64,000 nt of DNA. Source: Streptomyces achromogenes (GTDB lineage: Bacteria; Actinomycetota; Actinomycetes; Streptomycetales; Streptomycetaceae). Both the position numbers and the translations under genes were made by a program. This document shows positions 52,462-61,215 of the stretch, one piece after another (the first letter of the stretch is position 1; each line of letters begins with the position of its first letter). The DNA is taken from positions 3,658,001 through 3,722,000 of the forward strand of contig NZ_JAUSYH010000001.1 in NCBI RefSeq assembly GCF_030816715.1, given 5' to 3'. Below the pieces are notes generated by a model. The model was not told the DNA's origin. It was given only the letters and a program-made list of their open reading frames with translations, and made no database searches.

Positions 52462-52480
52462 TTGTTCCTTCCCGGAACAA
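52462..52480. promoter_or_regulatory. Inverted repeat in the eno promoter
   Basis: TTGTTCC (52462-52468) and GGAACAA (52474-52480), perfect arms with a 5-bp spacer, 125 bp upstream of the eno start. Looks like an operator; no regulator assigned. Confidence 0.5.
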
Positions 52481-52549
52481 AGCGGCGGCGGGAAGCGGCC
52501 GGAAAGACCCGGAAATCCACTGCGCGAACCGGGAGGGCGCAAGAGAAAA

Positions 52550-52591
52550 CCCCGTCCCGGTGCGTACGGGGGAACACGCACCGGAACGGGG
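52550..52591 (-). terminator. Rho-independent terminator of rpfA
   Basis: CCCCGTCCCGGTGCGT (52550-52565) pairs with ACGCACCGGAACGGGG (52576-52591) with a single mismatch. Read in the minus direction it is followed by TTTTCTC, a U-run, so it ends rpfA transcription. Confidence 0.8.
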
Positions 52592-52678
52592 GGCTGTGGG
52601 GACGGGGGGACCGTCACGAGGTCCTCGGGGCGCCGGCCTTCACCAGGAGGGCACCGTGGCCGCGTCGGCGGCCGGCCG

Positions 52679-53377
52679 TCACTTCAGGTGCAGCTGCTGA
52701 CCCGGGTAGATGAGGTCGGCGTCCTGGACGATGTCCTTGTTCAGCTGGAACAGCTTCTGCCAGCCGCCCTCGACCTTGTGCTTCTCGGCGATGGAGCTGA
52801 GGGTGTCGCCCTTGACGACCTTGTACTCGCCGTCGCCCTTCTTGACCTTCTTGCCGGTCGGGGTGGTGACCGTCTTGGACTTCTTGGCGGCCGCCGGACG
52901 GTCGGTGGAGCGGGAGCTGCTCTTCTGCTCGGTCGAGCGGGAGCTGCTGCCGCTGTCCGACGAGCCGGAAGAGCTGTTGTTCGAGGCGCCGGCGCCGTCG
53001 TAGGAGGCGCCGGACAGGCCCTTGCCGCAGACCGGCCAGGCGCCCTTGCCCTGGCCCGCGAGGACCTTCTCGCCGATGGCTATCTGCTGGGCCTTGGAGG
53101 CCTGGTTGGCCTGCGAGGCGTACTGCGTGCCGCCGTACGCGGCCCAGGTGGAGGACGAGAACTGCAGGCCGCCGTAGTAGCCGTTGCCGGTATTGATGGA
53201 CCAGTTGCCGCCGGACTCGCACTGGGCGACCGTGTCCCACTCGGAGGCGGTGGCGGCGGAGGCGTTGCCGGCCGCCATCAGCGGGGCGGCGATGGCGACG
53301 CCGGTGACACCGGCCAGAGCGGCGGCGCGGGTGGCCTTGGACGGACGGCGGTGCTTGCCCTTACCGGAAAACAGCAT
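52679..53377 (-). CDS. rpfA: Resuscitation-promoting factor RpfA (transglycosylase-like plus LysM)
   Basis: 232 residues from ATG 53377. Sec signal peptide to ASAATA, then the Rpf domain with catalytic Glu E54 (AQCESGGNWSINTGNGYY) and the GGLQFSSSTWAAYGG block, a Ser-rich linker (SSSGSSDSGSSSRST) and a C-terminal LysM (YKVVKGDTLSSIAEKHK). Secreted lytic enzyme that cleaves peptidoglycan and drives exit from dormancy and spore germination. The ydaO-type riboswitch upstream and the terminator downstream make it a single transcription unit. Confidence 0.95.
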   Translation of the reverse strand: MLFSGKGKHRRPSKATRAAALAGVTGVAIAAPLMAAGNASAATASEWDTVAQCESGGNWSINTGNGYYGGLQFSSSTWAAYGGTQYASQANQASKAQQIAIGEKVLAGQGKGAWPVCGKGLSGASYDGAGASNNSSSGSSDSGSSSRSTEQKSSSRSTDRPAAAKKSKTVTTPTGKKVKKGDGEYKVVKGDTLSSIAEKHKVEGGWQKLFQLNKDIVQDADLIYPGQQLHLK

Positions 53378-53384
53378 GGTGGAT

Positions 53385-53605
53385 CCCCTCACCGACGCCT
53401 GCGAGGTGAGCTGTCGGGTTCGGGCCGTGTGAGTTGCCCGGCCACTCCTCCGCCGGAGCTTGCGCTCCGTGGGAGGGGTGACTTCACCCCGAGCCGCTCC
53501 GGCGATTTCCCGGTGCGGCACTTACCTTGGGTCCCCCGCTCCTGCCTACGGCGCTTGACGCGACGACTGTTCCCGGGCTGCCGCTGGCAGGATTCGGCGT
53601 TGCGA
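53385..53605 (-). promoter_or_regulatory. ydaO-type c-di-AMP riboswitch in the rpfA leader
   Basis: On the minus strand the leader contains the ydaO motif landmarks in order: CGCCGAATCCTGCC near 53594, GGGGGACCCA, CGGGGTGAAGTCACC, and the 3' block CGAACCCGACAGCTCACCTC then GCAGGC near 53391. This riboswitch binds cyclic di-AMP; in Streptomyces it controls rpfA-type genes. It ends about 15 nt before the ribosome-binding site, so it can act on transcription or translation. Confidence 0.88.
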
Positions 53606-53768
53606 CGGCCGGGGCTCGGGTTGCCGAGCGGTCACGACCGTAGACACGCGATCCGCGGAATTTCAAAGACGATCAGGGCTTCTGAGACTCATCCCACACT
53701 TTCACCAAATCGGACATTCGGCGCGAAGTGTGACGTGAACTCCCGCTGTTTTTCTTGGGCTTTGCGCC

Positions 53769-54827
53769 CTATTGGACGCCTGTGTCGAGGGTCTGACCGG
53801 GGGCGATGTCGCTCGGGTCGGCGCCGATGAGGTCCTTGTTCTCGGCATAGAGGGCACGCCATCCGCCATGGAGACCAAGGGAGTCGGCGATGGAGGCGAG
53901 GGAGTCGCCCTCCTGGACGACGTAGGTGGCCGCGGCATGCCGGCCCGCGGAGGCGGTGGACGCACCGCCCGCCTCGGTGTCGGCGCCCTTGGCCGCCGGC
54001 TCGTCGGCCGTGGCACCGCGATGACGGCCGGACCCGAGAGAGCCGGTGTCGACGAGGTTCCAGGAACCCACTTCCTGGCCCGACTTGTCCGAGTCGTCCG
54101 CTTCCGGGGTTCCCGTGGGCGAGCCGTCGGCCGCCCGCGGGTCACCCTGACGACCGGCGCCGCCGGAGTCGCCCGTGACGGCAGAGGGAGACGAAGGCGA
54201 CGAAGGCGACGAAGGCGAAGCTGAGGGTGAACTCGTGGAATCACCGGATGAGTCGGATGATCCGGATGAGTCAGACGAACCGGCCGAACCGGTCGAACCG
54301 CTGGAGTCGGTCGAGCCGTTGCCCGAACCCGAGGAGCTCGACGACCCCGAGGAACCCGACAAGCCTCTGGACAGGTCGGACAAACCCGAGGAGCCGGACG
54401 ATCCTGACGAATCGCCCGCCACGCCGGTGTCCACGGTCAGCGCGCCGTTCTCCTTGGTGAGCCCGGAGGTCAGCCCGCAGGTGCCCCACGCGCCGATGCC
54501 TTTGGCCGCGAGCACCTTCTGCGCCACGGCGATCTGCTGGTTGCGGCTGGCCAGGTCGGGGCTCGCCGCGTAGTCGAGCCCGCCGTAGGCCTTCCAGTCC
54601 TGCAGGGTCAGGCTCAGGCCGCCGGACTCGCCGTCACCGCCGTCGCCGGCACTCCACGAGCCCCCGGTCTCGCACTGCGCCACCTTGTCCCACACCGTGC
54701 CGTCCGCGGCGCTCGCGCCGGAGGCGGCGAACAGCGGGATGGCGATGGCGGAGCCGGTCACCCCGGCCGCGACGAGCAGCGCGGGGGCCTGGCGGGGGCG
54801 ACGGTGACGACCGTTCCCGGAGAGCAT
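53769..54827 (-). CDS. Second Rpf-like secreted protein with long acidic linker and LysM
   Basis: 352 residues from ATG 54827. Signal peptide to ASGASA, an Rpf-type domain with E53 (AQCETGGSWSAGDGGDGES) and SGGLSLTLQDWKAYGG, then about 90 residues of Ser/Gly/Asp/Thr repeats (for example SSGSSGSSGLSDLS, SSPSSPSSPSSP), an acidic-basic middle part and a C-terminal LysM (YVVQEGDSLASIADSLGLHG). Paralogue of RpfA with a far longer linker; lacks a ydaO motif upstream as far as I can see. Confidence 0.88.
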   Translation of the reverse strand: MLSGNGRHRRPRQAPALLVAAGVTGSAIAIPLFAASGASAADGTVWDKVAQCETGGSWSAGDGGDGESGGLSLTLQDWKAYGGLDYAASPDLASRNQQIAVAQKVLAAKGIGAWGTCGLTSGLTKENGALTVDTGVAGDSSGSSGSSGLSDLSRGLSGSSGSSSSSGSGNGSTDSSGSTGSAGSSDSSGSSDSSGDSTSSPSASPSSPSSPSSPSAVTGDSGGAGRQGDPRAADGSPTGTPEADDSDKSGQEVGSWNLVDTGSLGSGRHRGATADEPAAKGADTEAGGASTASAGRHAAATYVVQEGDSLASIADSLGLHGGWRALYAENKDLIGADPSDIAPGQTLDTGVQ

Positions 54828-55044
54828 GCGAGGGCCTTTCTCTGGACAGCAGTGCCGGCGCGGGCGAGTGAGCTGACGCGTCGCGCTGACGAGTGAACGT
54901 ATCGGCAGACGATCACTTGTCACAAGTTAATGCCGCGCAGATCACGTGAAGATCACAGACTTGAGGATCGGTCACCTTTACTCCCTCTCATGGTCACAAT
55001 CCGGCTGACGTCCCGTCAGGCCCGCACCGGTCGCGACACGGCCG

Positions 55045-56370
55045 TCAGGCGCCGGAGCCGGCGGCGGACGCGGGGGTGAACTCGACCGGCAGCGTGCGCA
55101 GGCCGCGCATGATGAGGCCGCCGCGCCACCTCAACTCGGCCGGTTCCACGGCCAGTCGGAGGTCGGGGAGCCGGGTGAGCAGGGTGGCCAGCGCGGTCTG
55201 GCCCTCCAGCCGGGCCAGCGGGGCGCCCAGACAGTAGTGGATGCCGTGGCCGTAGCCGAGGTGCTGGTTGTCACGGCGGGAGAGGTCGAGGGTGTCGGGA
55301 TCGGTGAAGCGGGCCGGATCGCGGTCGGCGGCGGCCAGCACGACGAGGACGGGATCGCCGGGTGCGATGTCCTGGCCGCCGATGCCGACCGGCTCGGTCG
55401 CGAACCGCCAGGTGGCGAGTTCGACGGGACCGTCGTAGCGGAGCAGTTCCTCGACGCCGGTGGCGAGCAGGACGCGGTCGCCGCCGTCCTCGGTGAGGGA
55501 GCGCTGCAGGGCCTCGCGCTGGGCGGGATGGGTCAGGAGGGCGTACATACCGTTCCCGATGAGGTTCACCGTCGTCTCGAAGCCGGCGAACAGCAGGATG
55601 AAGGCCATCGCGGCGGCCTCGTTCTCCGTGAGGTGCTCGCCGTGGTCGGAGGCGCGGATCAGACCCGAGATGAGGTCCTCGCCCGGGGCGGGTTCGGCGG
55701 GAAGCTCCGCGCGCTTGCGGTGGATGAGCTCCAGCAGGTAGCCGCGCATCTTCTTGACCGACCGGGCGACGCCGCCCCTGGGGCCCCCGCCGTGCCGGAT
55801 CATCATCCCGGCCCAGTCGCGGAAGTCGTCCTGGTCCTCCTCGGGGACGCCCAGCAGGTCGCAGATCGCGTAGATGGGGAGGGGGAAGGCGAAGTCGTGG
55901 ATGAGGTCGGCCCGGCCCTCGGCGGCGAACCGGTCGATCAGCCGGTCCGTCAGCTCCTGCACGCGCGGCGCGAACTCGGCGACACGGCGCGGGGTGAAGG
56001 CCTTGCTCACGAGCCGCCTCAGCCGGGTGTGGTCCGGCGGGTCGATGTTGAGCAGATGCGTCATCAGCTCGGCCTTGCGCTCCCCGGGAATGCCGGTCCT
56101 GCCCCTGGCGTGGACGGGTTCGTCATGATGTGCGGGGTTCTTGGACAGCCGCGGGTCGGCGAGGGCCTGCTTGGCGTCGGCGTACCGGGTGACCAGCCAG
56201 GCCTCGACCCCGCTCGGCAACACGGTCCGGTGCACGGGGGCGTGCTCCCGCAGCCAGGCGTAGGCGGGGTAGGGGTCGGTGGCGAACTCCCAGGTGAAGA
56301 GCGCCGGCGCGGGCGGAACGTCGGCCGGGGTTTGCCGGGGCGGGTGGTTCGGGTGGTTCGGGTCGGTCAC
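55045..56370 (-). CDS. Cytochrome P450 monooxygenase
   Basis: 441 residues. I-helix oxygen-binding FILLFAGFETTVNLIG, ExxR in GVEELLRYDGPV, and the heme-binding YGHGIHYCLGAPLARLE with axial Cys C380. Streptomyces CYP105/107-like in pattern. Hydroxylates a small molecule using ferredoxin; substrate unknown. No ferredoxin gene is adjacent, so electrons come from a shared partner. Confidence 0.95.
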   Translation of the reverse strand: MTDPNHPNHPPRQTPADVPPAPALFTWEFATDPYPAYAWLREHAPVHRTVLPSGVEAWLVTRYADAKQALADPRLSKNPAHHDEPVHARGRTGIPGERKAELMTHLLNIDPPDHTRLRRLVSKAFTPRRVAEFAPRVQELTDRLIDRFAAEGRADLIHDFAFPLPIYAICDLLGVPEEDQDDFRDWAGMMIRHGGGPRGGVARSVKKMRGYLLELIHRKRAELPAEPAPGEDLISGLIRASDHGEHLTENEAAAMAFILLFAGFETTVNLIGNGMYALLTHPAQREALQRSLTEDGGDRVLLATGVEELLRYDGPVELATWRFATEPVGIGGQDIAPGDPVLVVLAAADRDPARFTDPDTLDLSRRDNQHLGYGHGIHYCLGAPLARLEGQTALATLLTRLPDLRLAVEPAELRWRGGLIMRGLRTLPVEFTPASAAGSGA

Positions 56371-56429
56371 GACCCGACCGTAGCGGGCCTCCTGAGTGCG
56401 CGGTCACGCTCCCTCGCCCCAGCGGCGGG

Positions 56430-56516
56430 GCCGGGGACGGAGATGGAGACATGGCCGGGGCCAGTGACGTGGCCGGGGCCAGGGACATGGACGGGCCGGG
56501 GCCGGGGACGGGGCTT
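56430..56516. repeat. Degenerate GC-rich minisatellite
   Basis: About five imperfect units of GACATGGCCGGGGCCAGT and variants (for example GACGTGGCCGGGGCCAGG, GGACGGGCCGGGGCCGGG) between the P450 and mazG genes. Probably a slipped repeat without function. Confidence 0.55.
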
Positions 56517-57525
56517 ACGTCGAGGACGGGCGGTCGGGGGCGCCTTCGGTGGCCCGGATCGCGTCCCGGTAGGCCCGGGCGGCTGCCCGCAGCGCCGCCT
56601 CCGGGTCCACGCCCTCCGACTCGGCCCGGGCGGCGAGGGCGAGCAGTTCGTAGCCGATGCCCTCGGCGGCCGGCAGGGGTACGTCCAGCCCCGCCGTCCT
56701 GGCCCGCGCGGTCAGCTTCGCCGCGAGAGCCAGCGAGGGCTGGTGCAGCGGAACGCCGTCGGTCACCGACGCCCGGCGCTTCTCCGCCGCCTTCGTGCGC
56801 AGCCAGTGCTCCTTGACCTCCTCCGGTGTGGTGGCGGTGGCGTCGCCGAAGACATGGGGGTGGCGGTGGACGAGTTTGGCGACGATCGTGCCCGCGACGT
56901 CGTCGACGGAGAAGGGGGACTCCTCGTCCTCCTCGGCGATACGGGCGTGGAAGACCACCTGGAGCAGGACGTCGCCCAGCTCCTCGCGGAGTTCGTCGCG
57001 GTCGCCGTCCTCGATCGCCTCGACCAGCTCGTACGCCTCCTCCATCGCGTACTTCGCCAGGCCCTGGTGGGTCTGCTGCGAGGACCACGGGCACTCGTCG
57101 CGGATGCGGTCCATGACCTGGACGAGGTCGAGCAGCCGGGCGCCGGGCAGGTCGTAGGAGGCGGGGAGGAGTTCCAGCTCCGGCATCGACACCCGGCCGG
57201 AGCCCGCCAGCCGGGCCAGACCGTCCGTGAGGGCCGGTTCGCCCTCGCCGGTCGCCACCACCACGGCGGTGCGGCCGCCGGAGCAGGCGGCGACCAGCTC
57301 CTCGGCGGTCGGGGAGGTCTCCTCGACGGCTATGCCCGCGTCCCGCAGATAGGGCAGCTGCGGGTGCGCGCCGTCCGCGCACAGCACCTGGTCCGCCGCG
57401 CGCAGGGCCTGCCAGGCCGGCCAGGAGAGCAGACCGGGGGCGACGCGGTGGCTGGTGGTGAGCAGGACGACGCGGCCGGGGGCCGTTACTGCGACGTCGG
57501 CATCGGCGGAGCTGATTGCGTTCAC
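56515..57525 (-). CDS. mazG: MazG-family nucleoside triphosphate pyrophosphohydrolase
   Basis: 336 residues from GTG 57525. N-terminal domain of unknown role (LTTSHRVAPGLLSWPAWQAL) followed by a MazG domain with the metal-binding EEAYELVEAIEDGD and DELREELGDVLLQVVFHAR blocks. Cleaves non-canonical or excess NTPs to NMP and PPi, protecting DNA. Two-domain layout is normal in Streptomyces. Confidence 0.9.
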   Translation of the reverse strand: MNAISSADADVAVTAPGRVVLLTTSHRVAPGLLSWPAWQALRAADQVLCADGAHPQLPYLRDAGIAVEETSPTAEELVAACSGGRTAVVVATGEGEPALTDGLARLAGSGRVSMPELELLPASYDLPGARLLDLVQVMDRIRDECPWSSQQTHQGLAKYAMEEAYELVEAIEDGDRDELREELGDVLLQVVFHARIAEEDEESPFSVDDVAGTIVAKLVHRHPHVFGDATATTPEEVKEHWLRTKAAEKRRASVTDGVPLHQPSLALAAKLTARARTAGLDVPLPAAEGIGYELLALAARAESEGVDPEAALRAAARAYRDAIRATEGAPDRPSST

Positions 57526-57682
57526 ACCCCGAACGTAACGCACGCCCGCCGACGGCCCCAGGAGTTGTCCACAGGGCAGGCCCGCCGGTCACACGATCAC
57601 ATGGTCATGCCGGCCGCAGGGGTGGGTCGCGGGGTCACGCACCCCTGCGGTGCGTGGGCCGCAGGGACGCGTGACCGGGCAA

Positions 57683-57738
57683 GGTCACTTCGACCTTGCA
57701 AGGTCACTTCGACCGGGCAGGGTCACCTCGATCGCAGG
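57683..57738. repeat. Short direct repeats AAGGTCACTTCGACC
   Basis: AAGGTCACTTCGACC occurs twice (starting about 57681 and 57699), followed by the variant AGGGTCACCTCGATC. Probably part of a small slippage region downstream of the SurA-like gene. Confidence 0.5.
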
Positions 57739-58383
57739 TCAGGTCGTCTGCTTGGTCCCGGTCGCCGTGACCTCCCGCACCCACGGGGTCTTCGCGTCGA
57801 CACGGGCGACCTTCTGCGCGTCCCAGCTGCCGTAGCGCGGGTTGAGGTCGACGCCGAGGGCCTTGGACGCCTTGGACAGGGCACTCCAGAAGGCGGGCTG
57901 GCTGGTGTTCGTGCCCAGCTGGGCGGCGAGTTTCTGGGCCTCCAGCTGAAGGCGGAGGTTCTCGTCGAGGCGCTGCGGCGGGATGCCGTACTGCTGCAGC
58001 CACGCCGTCTCCAGGCCCTTCGCACCGCCCGCCTGCTGTTCCAGACCGGTCCGCATCTCCTGGACCTCGCGGGGGGTGACCGTGATGCCCGCGTCCTCGG
58101 CGGCGCGGTGCAGCACCTGGTCGAGGACCATGCCGTGCAGGGTGTCCCGGGCGAGCCCGCCGGTCTGGCTGACGGCCTGCGCGTACTGGGTGTCGTCGGT
58201 GACGGCCGCGCGCTGCGCGGAGCGCACCTCGTCCACCCGGCTCTCCAGCTGTGCGACGGTGATCCGCTGCCCCCCCACGACGGCCGCCGCGCCCGGATGC
58301 GCGTCGTTGCCGCAGGCGGTGAGGAGAGGGGCCGCCGCGATCGCGGCGGACAGCAGGAGCGCGGTGCGACGACGGCGGTGCAA
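57739..58383 (-). CDS. SurA-N-like lipoprotein (foldase/PPIase type)
   Basis: 214 residues from TTG 58383, where GGGAGG lies five bases upstream; the frame extends further without a start. Lipobox LTAC at the N-terminus marks lipid anchoring. SurA_N-like helices follow (ITVAQLESRVDEVRSAQRA, DTLHGMVLDQVLHRAAE, VQEMRTGLEQQAGGAKGLET); no parvulin catalytic domain is visible. Probable surface chaperone. Confidence 0.75.
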   Translation of the reverse strand: MHRRRRTALLLSAAIAAAPLLTACGNDAHPGAAAVVGGQRITVAQLESRVDEVRSAQRAAVTDDTQYAQAVSQTGGLARDTLHGMVLDQVLHRAAEDAGITVTPREVQEMRTGLEQQAGGAKGLETAWLQQYGIPPQRLDENLRLQLEAQKLAAQLGTNTSQPAFWSALSKASKALGVDLNPRYGSWDAQKVARVDAKTPWVREVTATGTKQTT

Positions 58384-58572
58384 GGAAGCCTCCCGAGGAG
58401 ATTGTGCGGCGGTGCACAAGGTCTTGCGGTGATCGATGGTAGGCAGTGGCGCGGCTGCGGCCAACCCATTCGACCAACGATTCACCAGGACTTCCGGCAC
58501 CGCCGCGCCCGCTCGCCTCCCGGTTGCCGCCCGCTCACCCCCCGGTTGCCGCCCGCTCGTCGCTGCGAACGG

Positions 58573-59205
58573 TCAGCTCGGCGCGTCCACGGCATGCTCG
58601 ACCGCGTCCGCCACGTCGGCGCGCAGGGTGTCGCCCGTGGTCACCGCGTGGACGTTCCCGCCCGCGCGCGTGGTACCTCCCACCAGGACGAAGTCGACCT
58701 TCCGGTATTGCGGGGCCGTCGCCTCCACTGCGGTGACCTCGGGTTTTCCTACGGCCAGGACGACATCGCAGGAGCGCTGGAGGAGACCGTTGAGGAAGGG
58801 GCGCGCGTTGCCGACGCTCTGTTCGCCGGTCACCGGGGCGTAGCTCACGCGCGCGTGCGTCCTGAGAGAGGCGTCCTGCATGCCCTGCCAGACGGTGGCC
58901 GCCGTGGCGCCGGTGATGCCCTTGCCATCGGTGAGGAGGCAGGCGTCGACGTCGGTGTAGGCACGGGCACGGGTGTCCGGGACGGGGGCACGGTCGTCGT
59001 GGGAGAAGAGGAGGACGGCGGCCACCGCGAGGGCCGCGGCGGCCACGAGCGCGCCCGCCGAGACGGCGAGGACGCGCCCCCGCAGGGCGCGCAGCCACCT
59101 CACGGCGGCGCGCCCCAGAGCGAACGCCCGCCCTGCGCGCGCCTGCTTCGCCTTCCCGGACGTCGCCGACCGCGTCCGGGACACCTGTCTGACCTGCTTG
59201 CTCAC
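58573..59205 (-). CDS. Membrane-anchored protein with a periplasmic-binding-like domain
   Basis: 210 residues. A basic N-terminus precedes one TM helix (LAVSAGALVAAAALAVAAVLL), then an extracytoplasmic domain with ARAYTDVDACLLTDGKGITG, VSYAPVTGEQSVGNARPF and RSCDVVLAVGKPEVTAVE, resembling the start of BMP-type periplasmic-binding proteins. No lipobox. Possibly a sugar or nucleoside sensor. Function unknown. Confidence 0.65.
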   Translation of the reverse strand: MSKQVRQVSRTRSATSGKAKQARAGRAFALGRAAVRWLRALRGRVLAVSAGALVAAAALAVAAVLLFSHDDRAPVPDTRARAYTDVDACLLTDGKGITGATAATVWQGMQDASLRTHARVSYAPVTGEQSVGNARPFLNGLLQRSCDVVLAVGKPEVTAVEATAPQYRKVDFVLVGGTTRAGGNVHAVTTGDTLRADVADAVEHAVDAPS

Positions 59206-59218
59206 CGCTGCCGTTTCC

Positions 59219-59566
59219 CTACTCCTGTGCTTCCTGCTTCGCGGCCGCGTGCTGCGGCCAGGTCCGCCACGCGTGGGTGGCGGCGCCGGCCGTCGACAGG
59301 CCGATCAGCAGCACGTCGAGCGCGAACAGCGCCCCGTGCGTGTCGACCGGTGTCAGTGACAGCTCGGTGACCCATGCCGCCAGTACCGCGCTGAAGGCGA
59401 CGAAGGCCCACCAGTCGGCTCGGGAACGCCGGCGCAGGGCGAGGACAAGAAAGGGGACGGGGCACAGCAGTCCCAGGCTGAGGACGGGCAGCAGGGCGAA
59501 GCCCACCCGGGCGGCCGGCGTGCGCAGCGCCGCACCGGTCACCGCCCCCGCGAAGACGATCCTCAT
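59219..59566 (-). CDS. Small membrane protein
   Basis: 115 residues from ATG 59566 (AAGG eight bases upstream; an earlier GTG at 59575 is possible). Three helices: FALLPVLSLGLLCPVPFLVLA, WWAFVAFSAVLAAWVTEL and LFALDVLLIGLSTAGAATH. Its layout, with RRSRADWWAFVAFS, resembles that of 60716-61123. No family name known. Confidence 0.7.
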   Translation of the reverse strand: MRIVFAGAVTGAALRTPAARVGFALLPVLSLGLLCPVPFLVLALRRRSRADWWAFVAFSAVLAAWVTELSLTPVDTHGALFALDVLLIGLSTAGAATHAWRTWPQHAAAKQEAQE

Positions 59567-59600
59567 CTCCCGCACCTTCCCCGTCCTCGTGTGATCCGGT

Positions 59601-60431
59601 TCAGCCGACGATGGCGACCGGGGCGTCCCAGGAGTCGCGGTCCACGGTGATCGTGTAACCGCCGCGGGTCTCCTTGCTGTTGACCAGGTACTGGTGGCCG
59701 CGGCTGTGGCCGGTGAACTGGGTGGCGCCCCACGGCCAGTCCGTGGTCGTGGTGTCCTTCTTGTCCCACAGCGCGTACCAGAGGTTGCCCGGCAGGTCCG
59801 TCTTGTTCGTGGCGGTGGCGATCGCCTTGGCGCTGGAGCTGCTGAACCCGTAGTAGCCGGAGCGGTACGTCTTGGCGCGCAGCGTCTTGCTGAAGGAGCG
59901 GACGTACGCCAGCACGGAGTCGTTGCACGACTTGTTGGTGATGTCGTACGCCTCCATGTCGAGGTAGATCGGGCTGCCGGCCTTCATGCCGAGCGCGGCG
60001 GCCTTGGCGACGGCGTCCGCGCCGTCCTTGGCGCCGAGGGAGGTGGCCGTGGAGGCGGTGATCTTCTCGGGGCTGGAGCCGGTCTGGCACGGCGGCTGCG
60101 CGCCGACGTAGAGCGGGATGAGCTTCCAGCCGAGCGTGTTGACCGACTTCACCCAGGACGCGGTCAGGTTGGGCTGGGCGCAACCCCGGTTCTTGCCTCC
60201 GACGTAGACGGCGGCGCCGCTGTAGTAGCCGTCGGTCTTCCAGGCCTTCATCGCGGCCAGCGAGGGGGCGGTGCAGGCGTCGAAGGCACGCCCGGTGTAC
60301 GTCTTCTGGGCGGGCCAGACGGTGGCCGCCATCGAGGTCTGCGCCGCTATCCCGGCCCCCGCGAGGACGGCCGCGCCGGCGACGCCCCACGTGATGTATC
60401 TGCGCTTCCTGGACTGCCGGTGCTCGGCCAT
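59601..60431 (-). CDS. DUF1906-domain glycoside hydrolase-like secreted protein
   Basis: 276 residues from ATG 60431. Basic lead and helix VAGAAVLAGAGIAAQTSMAA form a signal peptide, then the DUF1906 (Rv2525c/GH25-like) domain: FDACTAPSLAAMKAWKTDGY, VYVGGKNRGCAQPNLTASWV, IPLYVGAQPP, IYLDMEAYDITNKSCNDSVL (the DxE-type site) and GYYGFSSSSAKAI. Probably a cell-wall-related lysozyme-fold enzyme of unknown specificity. Confidence 0.85.
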   Translation of the reverse strand: MAEHRQSRKRRYITWGVAGAAVLAGAGIAAQTSMAATVWPAQKTYTGRAFDACTAPSLAAMKAWKTDGYYSGAAVYVGGKNRGCAQPNLTASWVKSVNTLGWKLIPLYVGAQPPCQTGSSPEKITASTATSLGAKDGADAVAKAAALGMKAGSPIYLDMEAYDITNKSCNDSVLAYVRSFSKTLRAKTYRSGYYGFSSSSAKAIATATNKTDLPGNLWYALWDKKDTTTTDWPWGATQFTGHSRGHQYLVNSKETRGGYTITVDRDSWDAPVAIVG

Positions 60432-60715
60432 GCGTTCCCCAACCCCATCGTTCATCTGTGCGTACGGCGTCGTCGCTGCGTACGACTGTGTACGGCTGCG
60501 TCGTGCGGAAGTCTCCCCTTGACCGGTGCGACGATACGGAGTCGACTCGACGTCCGGCACCGGAGGCGGATCGCACCATAACGCGCGGCGCCCCAGCGAT
60601 CGGGAAACACCGGTCCCCCAGAGCCACAAGATTCGCCCATGTCACAGTAAAGAAGCGAGGGCGCGGGAGGTCCTGCGATGTCCTACCCTTACGCCCTGAT
60701 GACTTGGGGGGCGAC

Positions 60716-61123
60716 ATGACGATGCCGACGACGGCGATGGCGGCGGGTACGGAGAGACAGCTGGCGGCCGGCTGGTTCCAGCGGTTCGCCTGGGTGGTCC
60801 TGGCGTGGGGGTCACTGGGGCTCCTCGTCTGGGTGCCCTTCCTCTACGTCGCGATCCGCCGCAAACACCCCTCGGACTGGGCCGCCTTCGCCTCGTTCAC
60901 GCTGTACGAGTGCGTGAGCCTGCCGTGGGCGATGAACACCGCCGACGGCGACGGCGACCCCTTCCTCGGCATCGCGTTCATGGTGACCCTGCTGACGGCG
61001 ACGGGATTGCTGCTGTTCGCGATGTTCGACAAGAAGCCGCCTCATCCCCCGACGGCGATGCCGTACGGCCAGCCGCAGTACCAGCAGCAGCATCCGCAGC
61101 AGGGATACCAGTACGGCCGCTGA
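60716..61123 (+). CDS. Small membrane protein with a Gln-rich tail
   Basis: 135 residues from ATG 60716 (GGGGGGCGAC upstream). Three helices: FAWVVLAWGSLGLLVWVPFL, WAAFASFTLYECVSLPWAM and FLGIAFMVTLLTATGLLLFA; the cytoplasmic RRKHPSDWAAFASFT motif resembles 59219-59566. C-terminal tail is Pro/Gln/Tyr-rich (PQYQQQHPQQGYQYG), which may be disordered. Confidence 0.75.
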   Translation: MTMPTTAMAAGTERQLAAGWFQRFAWVVLAWGSLGLLVWVPFLYVAIRRKHPSDWAAFASFTLYECVSLPWAMNTADGDGDPFLGIAFMVTLLTATGLLLFAMFDKKPPHPPTAMPYGQPQYQQQHPQQGYQYGR

Positions 61124-61215
61124 GGCACGAGCGGCCTCAGCACCGGTCGCGCTCATCGCAGCGCCAGGTCGTACGCGTCGCAACGCCAGGTCCTGCTCGT
61201 CGCAGCACCGGGAGC

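Noticed and set aside
54175..54573. Acidic plus-strand protein rich in Asp/Glu/Pro
   Set aside because: It is the antisense of the Ser/Gly/Asp linker of the Rpf-like gene, which explains its composition.
55237..59370. Very long open frame on the plus strand (over 1,300 codons)
   Set aside because: It runs antisense through P450, mazG, the SurA-like gene and others; the amino-acid composition is typical of reading high-GC genes backwards and no motif is present.
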